64,000 nt of DNA, taken from the NCBI GenBank assembly GCA_964402975.1, contig CAYOEM010000002.1, positions 248,001 through 312,000 of the forward strand, in the 5' to 3' direction. The notes beneath the pieces are model-generated. The model searched no databases and was not told the DNA's origin. It saw nothing but the letters and a program-made list of their open reading frames with translations. The position numbers and the translations under genes were made by a program. Positions within the stretch are counted from its first letter, which is position 1, and each line of letters begins with the position of its first letter. Below, one piece after another: positions 46,313-55,202 of the stretch. The DNA comes from CAMDKS01 sp964402975 (GTDB taxonomy: Bacteria > Bdellovibrionota_B > Oligoflexia > Oligoflexales > RGVZ01).

Positions 46313-47201
46313 TAAAGCTTCTTGATCCGTTCATGGCTTTCTCAAGATATTCGATAATGAGGCCTCCGACATTAATACCAGTTGCGACTTCAATACCCTG
46401 CAAACCAGGTGAGGAGTTGATTTCCAGTACTTTTGGACCTGAGTTGGAACGAAGCATATCGACACCTGCAACGTTAAGCCCTACGGCTTTGCAAGCCAGT
46501 ATCGCTGCATCTTCCTCGGCTTTGGTGAGCTGGATTTTTTCAGACTTTCCCCCTCGGTGAATATTGGCTCTAAATTCCCCTTCGGCAGCTTTACGTCGCA
46601 TGGCAGCAATCACTTGGTCGCCCACGACAAAAGCCCTGATGTCTTCTCCTTTGGCTTCACGAATAAATTCCTGAACCAAAATGTGAGCAGAAAGGCCCCT
46701 GAAAGCCTCTATCATGGATTTTGCTGAAGCATGTGTTTCCGCTAGCACCACACCGATGCCTTGAGTCCCTTCGATTAGCTTTATGACGAGTGGTGCTCCG
46801 CCGACCATGGCAATCAGTCCATCTGTATCTTGCGTGCTGTGAGCAAAACCTGTGATTGGCAGCCCCACTTGATGGTTCGCCAAAATTTGCATGCAGCGAA
46901 GCTTATCGCGACTACGCGCAATGGCCTGGGAGCCGTTTGCACTCACGACACCCATCAGCTCGAATTGACGGACGATAGCTGTACCGTAGAAGGTATTCGA
47001 CGCACCAACTCTTGGAATGACGGCATCATAATCTTCCAACCGCTTTCCGGCATACATCACGCATGGACTATCGGACGACACGTTGATGTAGCAGCGCATG
47101 TAGTCGACGACTTTCACCTGGTGACCGCGCTCTTCGGCGGCAGCCCTCAGGCGAGAGGTCGAATAAAGGGAGGCATCCTGGGACAAAATGGCAAGCTTCA
47201 T
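46305..47201 (-). CDS. rimK: RimK-type ATP-grasp glutamate ligase
   Basis: 298 residues, full RimK length. ATP-grasp motifs: VIKLIEGTQGIGVVLAE, ILVQEFI, GEDIRAFVVGDQVIAAM and NSSPGLQGIE. In E. coli RimK adds Glu to ribosomal protein S6 and makes poly-Glu. GGAG lies before the start. Forms a two-gene operon with the AstE-like gene; the retropepsin-like RimB partner is not in view. Confidence 0.94.
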   Translation of the reverse strand: MKLAILSQDASLYSTSRLRAAAEERGHQVKVVDYMRCYINVSSDSPCVMYAGKRLEDYDAVIPRVGASNTFYGTAIVRQFELMGVVSANGSQAIARSRDKLRCMQILANHQVGLPITGFAHSTQDTDGLIAMVGGAPLVIKLIEGTQGIGVVLAETHASAKSMIEAFRGLSAHILVQEFIREAKGEDIRAFVVGDQVIAAMRRKAAEGEFRANIHRGGKSEKIQLTKAEEDAAILACKAVGLNVAGVDMLRSNSGPKVLEINSSPGLQGIEVATGINVGGLIIEYLEKAMNGSRSFSG

Positions 47202-47397
47202 GAAAACTCCTAGCCCTGACTGGCCGTTTGACCAATCATTCTCCCTTCAGTATCCCTCCGCTAACAGCCTATAATCAATGGGCTATTTATGCCCATAACA
47301 TGGCTTATTTTTATTATTTTTTGTCGCTTGAGAAGGGCTCGCGTCCTGTGCTAGATCCCACCCCTCAGACGACCCTTGCCGAGGACCACAAGACTTC

Positions 47398-48378
47398 ATG
47401 CAAATCAACCTGGCAAAACGCCCCTACAATCACTGCCGCTTCGCGGGCAACAATGGTGATGTATGGAAACATTTTTTGCTGCTGGAAGTCCTTCGCTCCC
47501 TCGTTTCGCGCTCTGTCGATTCCTTTCACTATGTAGAGACCCATGCAGGCCCAGGCTACGCAAGGCTCGGTGAGAATGGGGACTGGCGCCGAGGCATCGG
47601 CCGATTTATGGGCCCCGAGGCTGCGCAGCCGATCGAGCATCCCTATTTTGACTTAGTGCTTCCTGGTATGCGTGAAAATTTGCTCTATAAGGGCTCCTGG
47701 GTTTTGGTAGCCGAATACCTACGACGCACGGGTCATTCAAACTTCAAGGTCAGTGCGCACGAAATTAACGCAGATACCCTAAAGATGGCTGCAAGCACCA
47801 TCCGCAAAGGACAACTTGGTGACTGGGTCTCTCTGAAACCTCAAAGCGGCTATGATGCTCTGGACAAGCTTGAGCAAGTGGACTTTTGTCTTATTGATCC
47901 TCCGTACCGCAGTAGTGACGGGTCGGCCGATGACTGGAGCAAGGTTAACAAAGCACTGCTTAGGGCCAAGCAGATCAGCAAAAACTGGATGGTCTGGTAC
48001 CCAGTCTTTAGGCGTGATGAGCCCGACGAACTGATTGAAATATCACAAGGTGTCGCTCTAGAGTTGTCCTGGGCCCCGGATGCGCCGGGCTGGGTGATGA
48101 AGGGCTGCGGCATGCTGATGGATCACTTCACCGCAGATCTTTTAAGATTCCAACCGGGGATGCTTCGAAGTTTAGCGGCCGCACTTGGCGGTCAGATGTC
48201 TCTTAGGTACTCGAGCTCACTACCGTCGACACCGCCAGCACATCCGCTTCAAGACCCCGCCAGTGGCCATCAAGGCGCGGGCCGCTCCACCCGCTATGCC
48301 GAGTTTTTGAGCAAGCCAATTGAGTTCATGCAGCGCCGGGTGATGAGACAACATCCAAGCCCACGCGACCTCGCCTGA
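47398..48378 (+). CDS. rlmJ: RlmJ-like 23S rRNA adenine-N6 methyltransferase with C-terminal extension
   Basis: 326 residues. FAGNNGDVWKH, YVETHAGPGYARL and LIDPPYR match RlmJ (E. coli enzyme methylates A2030), where HAGN-x-ADVLKH and DPPYE are expected. E. coli RlmJ has about 280 residues; this protein has about 45 more (SSLPSTPPAHPL onward) in a Pro/Arg-rich tail encoded opposite the DCC gene. A CGAGGACC site precedes the ATG. An upstream frame start is not supported. Confidence 0.87.
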   Translation: MQINLAKRPYNHCRFAGNNGDVWKHFLLLEVLRSLVSRSVDSFHYVETHAGPGYARLGENGDWRRGIGRFMGPEAAQPIEHPYFDLVLPGMRENLLYKGSWVLVAEYLRRTGHSNFKVSAHEINADTLKMAASTIRKGQLGDWVSLKPQSGYDALDKLEQVDFCLIDPPYRSSDGSADDWSKVNKALLRAKQISKNWMVWYPVFRRDEPDELIEISQGVALELSWAPDAPGWVMKGCGMLMDHFTADLLRFQPGMLRSLAAALGGQMSLRYSSSLPSTPPAHPLQDPASGHQGAGRSTRYAEFLSKPIEFMQRRVMRQHPSPRDLA

Positions 48379-48624
48379 AAGCCGCTGACAGCGGCCATCG
48401 TAATCAAATTCCACCACGATACTCGAGGGATTAGGATCCGAACTTGGGACAAACGTCATAATCTGGGAGTCCACGCGCTCCCCCATGAACGTCGCCAAAG
48501 ACCTACAAAGTGAACACTCCGGGTCAAAATACACCACAGCCTGATCCAGTGAGACCTGATCATGGTCTTTACCCGTCGCCGCAGCTATGCTACGGTTTCG
48601 CTCTTGTTCTGTTGCATGGTCCAT
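48220..48624 (-). CDS. DCC-family thiol-disulfide oxidoreductase (YuxK-like)
   Basis: 134 residues with the family motif VYFDPECSLC (Cys37, Cys40), which corresponds to DGxCxxC of the DCC family, thioredoxin-like small proteins of unclear partner. The C-terminal part (WMLSHHPALHELNWLAQKL) fits the family. Its last 159 bp overlap the end of rlmJ on the other strand. Confidence 0.82.
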   Translation of the reverse strand: MDHATEQERNRSIAAATGKDHDQVSLDQAVVYFDPECSLCRSLATFMGERVDSQIMTFVPSSDPNPSSIVVEFDYDGRCQRLSGEVAWAWMLSHHPALHELNWLAQKLGIAGGAARALMATGGVLKRMCWRCRR

Positions 48625-48667
48625 ATGCCCAAGTATACAGTATCAAGTTCAAAATGCACCCTCGCTT

Positions 48668-48753
48668 GCTCCCGTGGTGGAATCGGTAGACACAGGGGAT
48701 TTAAAATCCCCCGCCCACAAGGTGTGCCAGTTCAAGTCTGGCCGGGAGCACCA
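48668..48753 (+). tRNA. tRNA-Leu (anticodon UAA), with encoded CCA
   Basis: 86 nt. Acceptor arms GCTCCCG (48668-48674) and CGGGAGC (48743-48749) pair, followed by A and CCA. The D arm has GGTGGAATCGGTAGAC. Anticodon stem GGGGA/TCCCC encloses loop TTTAAAA, with anticodon TAA at 48702-48704. A long variable arm (class II) and the T arm CCAG-TTCAAGT-CTGG follow. Confidence 0.96.
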
Positions 48754-48766
48754 ATTAATACACATA

Positions 48767-49245
48767 CTATTTCTGACACGGATTTTTTACCGGTGGATTC
48801 AGCCCTTGCGAGTTCACTCTAAAGCCATGACGTACTTTTTGAGAAAAAATTGGCGTACTCTTTAGCAGATCGTCAACAAGTTCCGGGAAGTAGCTGTATT
48901 GATTCCAAACGCGCCGAGAATACATCCAGAGGTTCTTTGGCTCCTCAAAAACGCGAACACCACCCAAAGTCGGCGATGAAACGACCAGCTCAGATGAGGC
49001 GCTTTGGATGCCTCAGAATAACGTCTGCGTTTGGTCTTTGATCCCTTGCCCTGATTTGCCCGTGGTGCATGAGAGCTATTTAAAGCGCGGATGGCAGCTT
49101 TGCGGTGCAGTTTTAGATTGCGACAGACCTCGTCCAGCAGTGTGGTCCGCATTTTTCGATTTGCGAGCTTGTATTGCTCCCAAACAAGCGCTAAGTATTC
49201 TCTAACAGCCTGGGTCGAGACGAGGGAAACCTCCGGAAACAGTTG
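48767..49245 (-). pseudogene. Decayed DDE-type transposase/integrase N-terminal fragment
   Basis: The minus strand encodes STQAVREYLALVWEQYKLAN, KMRTTLLDEVCRNLKLHRKA and AIRALN, followed by a basic stretch and YSEA. This resembles the N-terminal helix-turn-helix region of integrase-core transposases (pattern ILDEF-x5-HRK-AIRLLN, then a Tyr-Ser-Glu-Ala helix). After YSEA the similarity breaks off, and the remainder runs in shifted frames (ELVDDLLKSTP in another frame). The catalytic DDE core is missing, so it is a relic beside the tRNA gene. Confidence rests on pattern recall only. Confidence 0.55.
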
Positions 49246-49484
49246 ATCTTTTGTGGTAAAAAGCACTATTTCCGATCCAGGCTGCCCTTTCAACACCTCA
49301 CATTCATTACCGCTTTCTAAACGCCTAGTTACCAACTCCCCGGTAACAGTTGTTGTGACTCGACTCGTTCCTAAAAAGCATACCACTCCAGAATAACTGC
49401 CAATTTTTAAAAAAATCAAGTTACCTTCATTAAAAGCCGATCCCCAAAAAGTTTGGGTGAGAGATAATATTGAAAGGATTCTAT

Positions 49485-50579
49485 ATGCAAACTCCAGCAG
49501 CATTAACTTTGGCCTTTATAGTCTCTGTGTTTGTGACTGCATGTGGTAAGCCCGGTGAAACGGGAAGTCCCTCCGTAGCGGAGCAAATCCAGTTCACCGA
49601 AGGGGGATCTTTTCAGTTGCTATCCAATGCGCCGAGCGCAGAATGGCGTACCAGCAATCTTCCCGGATGCGTTGAGTTTCGACGAAAATGCACCTCAACT
49701 CCGCTGCCTCCCCCAGTCTCGCCACCCCGCCCGGCAACGTCGTCCTCCAGCAGTTTAGGCGCAACGTCCGCTCCCAACTCATTACAAATCAATGCTCCTG
49801 GTCCCGGCGAGTTTATTGATTTAGGGCGAAGGATCATTGAACTCCTAGCGAAACTTGAGAGCACAGACAAAGCCATCTTAGCCTGTGCTGGAAACAGCAC
49901 AAAAACCATCCTGAGACTCGCGTCTCAATGTAAGGATAATGCTTGCATTCAGTCAGTAATAGGTGGCTTTAACGCGGCCGCTCAGATCAGTTGTACGGTG
50001 TCTCAATGTCTTGCCAGGGTTCGACCCGAAGCTGCATTTGCGTCCGCGGTATGTGATCTCGGAAACAAATTAGCTAAAAATATTGAGTGTTTTGGAGGTC
50101 CTGGGCTTGGCGGTGGTTTGGCGGGACTCTGCGAAAACGAGATAAGGATCAGCAAACCCATAGTATTGAATGCCTGCCAGACATCTACAATAAATTCAAT
50201 CAGATTTAATGCGTGCTCATCGACGGGGTTACCTATGACCTTAACCGAAATTGAGAATCGCTGCGCCAACGCCGTTGCAAATCTTAGAGCCTCGGGCAGA
50301 GCTCTGAATGAGGGAGGATGTGTTCCTCGCTGTGCGGAGGCTATGGCCAACGCTGCAGCAAATTGTGAGGCCGTCACAGCAGCCCCAACCAATGGCTCAT
50401 GCTGGGTTGGCGGCCACGAAAGCTGGACGAGTGGCTTAAATGATTTATGTCGACTACGGTCATCATCCGATTGCAATTTCTTTAGGGGGCGACGTGACAC
50501 GGCGTCGTTTGTTTTTCAATCTCGTGGAGCCTGCTGCAACGACCCGAGACGCATGGGGGCACCCTGCTGGGACAACTAG
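49485..50579 (+). CDS. Cys-rich lipoprotein of unknown function
   Basis: 364 residues from ATG 49485 with AAGGA upstream; a TTG at 49470 is in frame. Lipobox VTAC. A Pro/Ser linker (PPPVSPPRPATSSSSS) is followed by a helical Cys-rich domain with about 20 Cys, in pairs such as C-x4-C and C-x3-C, which suggests an extracytoplasmic disulfide-rich fold (helical, Ala-rich). No family recognised. Followed by a hairpin shared with convergent kamA. Confidence 0.7.
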   Translation: MQTPAALTLAFIVSVFVTACGKPGETGSPSVAEQIQFTEGGSFQLLSNAPSAEWRTSNLPGCVEFRRKCTSTPLPPPVSPPRPATSSSSSLGATSAPNSLQINAPGPGEFIDLGRRIIELLAKLESTDKAILACAGNSTKTILRLASQCKDNACIQSVIGGFNAAAQISCTVSQCLARVRPEAAFASAVCDLGNKLAKNIECFGGPGLGGGLAGLCENEIRISKPIVLNACQTSTINSIRFNACSSTGLPMTLTEIENRCANAVANLRASGRALNEGGCVPRCAEAMANAAANCEAVTAAPTNGSCWVGGHESWTSGLNDLCRLRSSSDCNFFRGRRDTASFVFQSRGACCNDPRRMGAPCWDN

Positions 50580-50617
50580 ACCTATCTAAATCGAACACTT
50601 TTAGATTTTAATGCTCG

Positions 50618-50639
50618 TCCCCACCAAACTAGGTGGGGA
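50618..50639. terminator. Hairpin between convergent lipoprotein and kamA genes
   Basis: TCCCCACC (50618-50625) and GGTGGGGA (50632-50639) form a perfect 8-bp stem with a 6-nt loop, between stop codons. The T tract is short on both sides, so its strength is uncertain. Confidence 0.55.
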
Positions 50640-50642
50640 TAG

Positions 50643-51863
50643 CTACTTTTGATCCTGAACCACACCACGCTCACGCCAGATCTCACCGCGAACATCCTCA
50701 AGTATTAAGTCTTCTCCGTCGCGGCCTAAGATATGGTTATGCCCGACAGGGACTTTCCCACTAGGCGTATCGACAATGTAGGTGGGAATGGCGAGGCCTG
50801 TGATATTTCCACGGAGCTTTTTCATAATAGCCAGACCCGCATCGACGGTCGGTCTGAGATGTTCAGTGCCTGCCACGTTATGAGGATGAAATAAATAATA
50901 GGGGCGAACTCTAAATTTGAGTAAGCCACGGAGCAGGTCATACATTCTGCCGTAATCGTCATTCACGCCTTTTAATAGAACGGATTGGTTTCCTACTGGA
51001 ATTCCAGCATCCACGAGATTAGACACGGCCAACTTAGCCTCATCCGTCAATTCCTCTGGACAATTGAAATGAGTATTAACAAAAATTGGATGATATTTTG
51101 CCAGCATTTGTCCAAGAGATTTTGTCACACGGTAAGGTAACGTGACGGGTGTTCTCGTACCAAAACGGATGATCTCCACATGAGGTATGGCACGGATTCT
51201 AGCCACCAGACTTTCGATGGCCTGATCACTCGCGATGAACGGATCACCGCCTGTGATGAGCACATCCCTAATCGATTTATTTGATGCAATATAGTCAATA
51301 CCGCGGTCTACGATACCGCGGTTAAAGTGTAGACCGTCTTCACCATCCCGTCGTTTTCTATAGCAGTACCGACAGTACACCGGACAGAGCATGGCCACAC
51401 AAAAAGCCACGCGGTCCGGATAGAGATGAACAACTTCCCTGACCGGTGAGTGTTCTTTTTCCAGCAAAGGATCTGCCACTCCAAGCCTGTCGATCAGCTC
51501 TTCACTGCGAGGCACTGCTTGAAGTCTGATGGGACAAAGACTGCCCTCAGATTGATGACGGGCAAGAGACATATAGTAGGGCGTAGCACCCGCGTTAAAT
51601 ATTTCGTCTAACTGTGCGAAGCCCTGTTCTTCAGCAACATCAAGGTCAATTACTTTTATGGCTTGCTCGGCCTTCGAGATCTGATGGGCCATCTGCCAAC
51701 GCCAATTGATAAACTGACGCACATCAGTCCTGAATAGCCTGGCACCGCGTGCTGTGGTAGAGTCCGGGTTCAGAGCAAGCCGCAAAAATTCCTCCGGAGC
51801 GAACTTGTCGTCCGAGTCTCCATCCAAGGAGTTGTCAGCTGAATCTGAAGCGTGATCAAACAT
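50643..51863 (-). CDS. kamA: Lysine 2,3-aminomutase (radical SAM)
   Basis: 406 residues from ATG 51863; a longer frame to 51938 would overlap the maf start and gives an unlikely hydrophobic prefix. Radical-SAM cluster CPVYCRYCYRKR (Cys160, Cys164, Cys167), PLP-lysine region and TPYYMSL, HTHFNCPEE (as NTHFNCPEE) match KamA rather than the shorter EpmB (about 340 residues). It makes beta-lysine from lysine, for compatible solutes or for EF-P beta-lysylation; no EF-P gene is in this window. Confidence 0.9.
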   Translation of the reverse strand: MFDHASDSADNSLDGDSDDKFAPEEFLRLALNPDSTTARGARLFRTDVRQFINWRWQMAHQISKAEQAIKVIDLDVAEEQGFAQLDEIFNAGATPYYMSLARHQSEGSLCPIRLQAVPRSEELIDRLGVADPLLEKEHSPVREVVHLYPDRVAFCVAMLCPVYCRYCYRKRRDGEDGLHFNRGIVDRGIDYIASNKSIRDVLITGGDPFIASDQAIESLVARIRAIPHVEIIRFGTRTPVTLPYRVTKSLGQMLAKYHPIFVNTHFNCPEELTDEAKLAVSNLVDAGIPVGNQSVLLKGVNDDYGRMYDLLRGLLKFRVRPYYLFHPHNVAGTEHLRPTVDAGLAIMKKLRGNITGLAIPTYIVDTPSGKVPVGHNHILGRDGEDLILEDVRGEIWRERGVVQDQK

Positions 51864-51929
51864 AGTCAGGCAGAATAAGAGCACATTAACCAAGCACACG
51901 CAAAGCAATTTGATAGACCCTGGACTACC

Positions 51930-52520
51930 ATGACCCAACCTAAGCTCATACTTGCTAGTTCCTCTCCATTTCGGCAGAAATTACTGAAGGATGCGGGCTT
52001 TACGTTTGAAGCCATCAGCCCGACCGGAGACGAAAAAACGATTTCTGGGCTGCCACCGCCAATACTTGCTGCAAAGCGCGCAGAGTTCAAGGGAATTGAC
52101 GTGGCCAGGCACGCCCCTGCTGGAACGATTGTTATAGGTGCTGATCAAGTGCTAGGTTTTGAGGGTGCTGTGTTTGATAAAGCTCCGACGGCGGAAGTCG
52201 CCAGAGCAAAACTTAAAACCCTCCAAGGCAAAACTCATCACCTCTATTCAGCCTTTTGTCTCGTAAAAGTTAACGCTTCGGGTAGCCTAGAAACCATCCA
52301 TCAAGGTTTGGTTGATATACCGATGGTGATGCGCCGGCTGACCGATTCAGAAATATCTGACTACGTGGCCCTTGGGGAGTGGCAGGGATCTGTCGGCGGC
52401 TACAGAATCGAGGGGGAAGGCCGCACGCTTTTCCAAGATGTAACCGCGGACCAATCAGCCATTATTGGCCTTCCTATGACTGAACTCATCAAAGCATTAA
52501 AATCGACCGGAGTGTTTTAG
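51930..52520 (+). CDS. Maf-family nucleotide pyrophosphatase
   Basis: 196 residues. LILASSSPFRQKLLKDAG at the N-terminus, GADQVL, and GSVGGYRIEGEG are Maf motifs. Maf proteins hydrolyse (d)TTP/UTP or modified nucleotides and protect against misincorporation. The gene is divergent from kamA with 66 bp between starts. Confidence 0.9.
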   Translation: MTQPKLILASSSPFRQKLLKDAGFTFEAISPTGDEKTISGLPPPILAAKRAEFKGIDVARHAPAGTIVIGADQVLGFEGAVFDKAPTAEVARAKLKTLQGKTHHLYSAFCLVKVNASGSLETIHQGLVDIPMVMRRLTDSEISDYVALGEWQGSVGGYRIEGEGRTLFQDVTADQSAIIGLPMTELIKALKSTGVF

Positions 52521-52709
52521 TTTTTAAATGCGCTGATTAGTTACATGACGGTTCAATTTCAAACTCCCGCTTCAGTCATTTTATAAAAACCCAATGCTTG
52601 TTGAAAAACCCTTTGAGTACGCCAGGATCACCTCTTTGCGCGCTGTTAAAACGAGGTCTCGAATTAACCCCCAGTCGCAGCATTCCGATCCCTCCAGGTG
52701 AGAAACTAT

Positions 52710-52736
52710 ATCTTTCGATTAAAACCCTCGAAAGAT
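52710..52736 (+). other. Perfect 9-bp hairpin in the leader of a lipoprotein gene
   Basis: ATCTTTCGA (52710-52718) pairs fully with TCGAAAGAT (52728-52736) across a 9-nt loop, ending 10 bp before the ATG at 52747. It may hide or set the spacing of the ribosome site; no T tract follows. Confidence 0.5.
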
Positions 52737-52746
52737 TGAGACCTTG

Positions 52747-53997
52747 ATGGGAAAGATTGGGATGCAGCTGAGGTTTGCCGTCACAATTTTAAGTTTCATG
52801 ATGCTGTTGATAAGCTGTCAGCCCGAACCGGGTACGCCATCATCAGCAAAACCTATTGATTCGTCGACCTCGATAAATCGTGAGCAAAATTCCGAACAAA
52901 AATTGACCTCGGATGGAACGGTGTCGATCGACGTGCTTGCGCCCTGCACCGTCGATGGCCAGGTTGGCTGCATCACGACCGATCAATTTAAGGCGGCAGA
53001 GATCGCAAAAATTGACCCAGAAAACTTAACACTTGGCACAGTGATCGCGGGAGTTTACGGCAAGGCCATCCACGCCACCCAATTATGTTCGTCACGCGGC
53101 CAACAAAACTGTGTGGCATCAGGTCCATTTTTTGTCGGTCCACCGTGTTCGTCCAGTGAGTATGGATGTTACTTGCCACCTGCGGGCCCACTACTACAAA
53201 GTTTCGCGTCTCACACTCCGGTTTTTGTCAGAGTCCAGGGGCATGACGCAAAGGGACTTGGCTCGGCGGAACAACCTTTCGCAACTCCTGAGCGAGCATT
53301 TGCATTCGCATTGAAAGGCACCGGTGATTTTGTACTCGACATTGGAGAGGGCAGCTTCCCCGAAATTGATCTAAATAAGCTTGGAGCTACCGATTGGCCA
53401 AGTCGCATTGCCATTAGAGGAGCTGGGGCAGGTATTTCGAAAATTGCGGGAATCAACGCGCGAGGCCTTGACATGACTCAAGCCAGCGAAACCCCGTCGG
53501 ACGGTAAGAACCTGTCGATTTCAAGCAACAGCACCATCAATATTGGCAAAATTGATGCCAGGGGCGGCCAAGTATGCTGCGGCGCGACTGCGCGAGCCGG
53601 GCATCCCGGAAGCATCGAACTTTACAACGTTGTGACTGACGACATTTTGATCGACGGAAGTCGCGCAGTCAACCTGAGTCAGCAAAACTCCTCCGACGGT
53701 GGTAGCCTCTTCGCGTCCAATAGCTCTCTGGGTCAAATCTTTGCAAATGGCGTCACGGATAACAACGACGGCCAAGTCAGTAATGGTGGCATCATCAAAC
53801 TCACGTCGTCAGCCGCTGGTGTCATCCATGCCAATGGCGGCAGTCGATTGGCCGAAGGCTGCGGCGCTCACGGAGGTCGAGTCTATCTTAAGGACTCCAC
53901 ACTCGAAGGCGCCAAACTTTCTGGTGGTAGCGGGCACACCAGCACCGGCGAAATGTGCGATGGCCAACCAGGCTCAGTCCGCGGATCAAGACAGTAA
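52747..53997 (+). CDS. Lipoprotein with a Gly/Asn-rich beta-helix-like domain
   Basis: 416 residues from ATG 52747 (ATG 52762 also possible). Lipobox LISC. After a Ser-rich linker there is a Cys-pair region, then GLGSAEQPFATPERAFAFAL, the opening motif of DUF1565-type right-handed beta helices, and many strand-turn repeats rich in Asn, Gly and Ser (INARGLDMT, IDARGG, IFANGV, IHANGGS). This is a typical surface parallel beta-helix; binding or degrading of polysaccharide is a guess. A C-terminal tail with Cys follows. Confidence 0.75.
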   Translation: MGKIGMQLRFAVTILSFMMLLISCQPEPGTPSSAKPIDSSTSINREQNSEQKLTSDGTVSIDVLAPCTVDGQVGCITTDQFKAAEIAKIDPENLTLGTVIAGVYGKAIHATQLCSSRGQQNCVASGPFFVGPPCSSSEYGCYLPPAGPLLQSFASHTPVFVRVQGHDAKGLGSAEQPFATPERAFAFALKGTGDFVLDIGEGSFPEIDLNKLGATDWPSRIAIRGAGAGISKIAGINARGLDMTQASETPSDGKNLSISSNSTINIGKIDARGGQVCCGATARAGHPGSIELYNVVTDDILIDGSRAVNLSQQNSSDGGSLFASNSSLGQIFANGVTDNNDGQVSNGGIIKLTSSAAGVIHANGGSRLAEGCGAHGGRVYLKDSTLEGAKLSGGSGHTSTGEMCDGQPGSVRGSRQ

Positions 53998-54007
53998 GCC
54001 TACGATC

Positions 54008-54606
54008 TCATGCTTTGCCACTGTAGCGCGCAACCGTGGTCCAAGACGAGCGCTCTTCAACTTTTTTTATCCAGGCTTCAAAATATGGAAAATCTCTAAG
54101 CGGCAGGACATCTGCGGCATAAACTGCATAAGGCATCAGATTAATATCTGCAAGTGTTAAGGTCGGGCCAGCAAGAAAACTTCGTCCCATCAAATGATGC
54201 TCCAGCACCGGAAGATCCCGGGCTAATCCTTTTTCCGCTTTCGTGATAGCGCCATGATCCACCTGGCCCCCATATTTTTTAACCATAATCTTGTTCCACG
54301 CCAAATCGATTAACGGCTTATTGATGTGTGCCGAACAAAATTCCCACCACATATCCAAGGTGGCCTGCTCAGAAAGCCCAGTCGGGTAAAAATTATCGAG
54401 TTTATACCGACGAACGAGATAACGCAGGATGGCGTTAGACTCCGCCAACGTGAATTGACCATCGCGAATAACCGGCACNNNNNNNNNNNNNNNNNNNNNN
54501 NNNNNNNNNNNNNNNNNNNNNNNNNNNNNNNNNNNNNNNNNNNNNNNNNNNNNNNNNNNNNNNNNNNNNNNNNNNNNNCATCCCAAATAGCACAAAAAAT
54601 CATCAT
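54008..54606 (-). CDS. Glutathione S-transferase, interrupted by an assembly gap
   Basis: Minus strand. The C-terminal half is clear: VPVIRDGQFTLAESNAILRY (thioredoxin-fold end with the cis-Pro and ESNAI motif), then a helical domain with AGPTLTLADINLMPY. On the far side of 100 N lies a likely N-terminus beginning ATGATG at 54606 (MMIFCAIWD). The two parts are in different frames if the gap is taken as 100 bases, so the gap length is wrong; about 45 residues are expected to be missing. A theta/phi-like GST class is plausible. Confidence 0.85.
54479..54578. other. Assembly gap (100 N)
   Basis: Exactly 100 N inside the GST gene. The frame mismatch of the flanks shows that it is a placeholder. 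Confidence 0.97.
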
Positions 54607-54714
54607 TTTGATTGCGACACCCCTGGAAAACATGCTATCTCGGGCCAGCTCCGAGGACCTATATTTGCGCATTAGACGCAAGACAACTCATTTGCCGCGG
54701 GAGTTTTTGACCAC

Positions 54715-55092
54715 ATGAAAACTGACAAACCAATAGCAAACGACTCCTGCCCAACATGGGCCGCCGATATGATTTCGAAAATACTGCTACTCGAAGTAGA
54801 AGCGGGCACAATCAAAAACATATCCGAATCGGCAGCCCGTGAAGGTTGGTCCACAACTAAGGCCGACGAGCTGATGAAAATTGCAGCTAAAATGGATAAA
54901 AATGAATCTGATGCAAGCACTCAAAAGGACATCTCAGCAGAGGTTGAGGCCATTTTCTCTAAAGTGACCCGCGGGCTTGCACGTGAGGGCCACTCGGCAG
55001 CAGCCATCGCCGCCATGATCAATACTCGCATTCCGACCGGCTGCAGGCTACCCTACTGCAACGCAGACGAAGTCCAAGCCGCGCTAGACTGA
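54715..55092 (+). CDS. Small soluble protein of unknown function
   Basis: 125 residues. A mostly helical, charged protein with no signal peptide, beginning MKTDKPIANDSCPTW. The C-terminal third (EGHSAAAIAAMINTRIPTGCRLPYCNADEV) resembles a small helical DNA- or protein-binding fold, but I recognise no family. Two Cys lie near the end (GCRLPYC). It starts 5 bp after an in-frame stop region and is divergent from the GST gene. Confidence 0.55.
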   Translation: MKTDKPIANDSCPTWAADMISKILLLEVEAGTIKNISESAAREGWSTTKADELMKIAAKMDKNESDASTQKDISAEVEAIFSKVTRGLAREGHSAAAIAAMINTRIPTGCRLPYCNADEVQAALD

Positions 55093-55202
55093 TTTTTTTT
55101 CTGAGATCCAGCGCCTGGATCTAAATTTGACCAATTCGTTTGAAAAGTGCTTAATGAGAGCTCTAGCAATAACTGCGTCCAGTTGAACTGGGGGGCCAAG
55201 CA

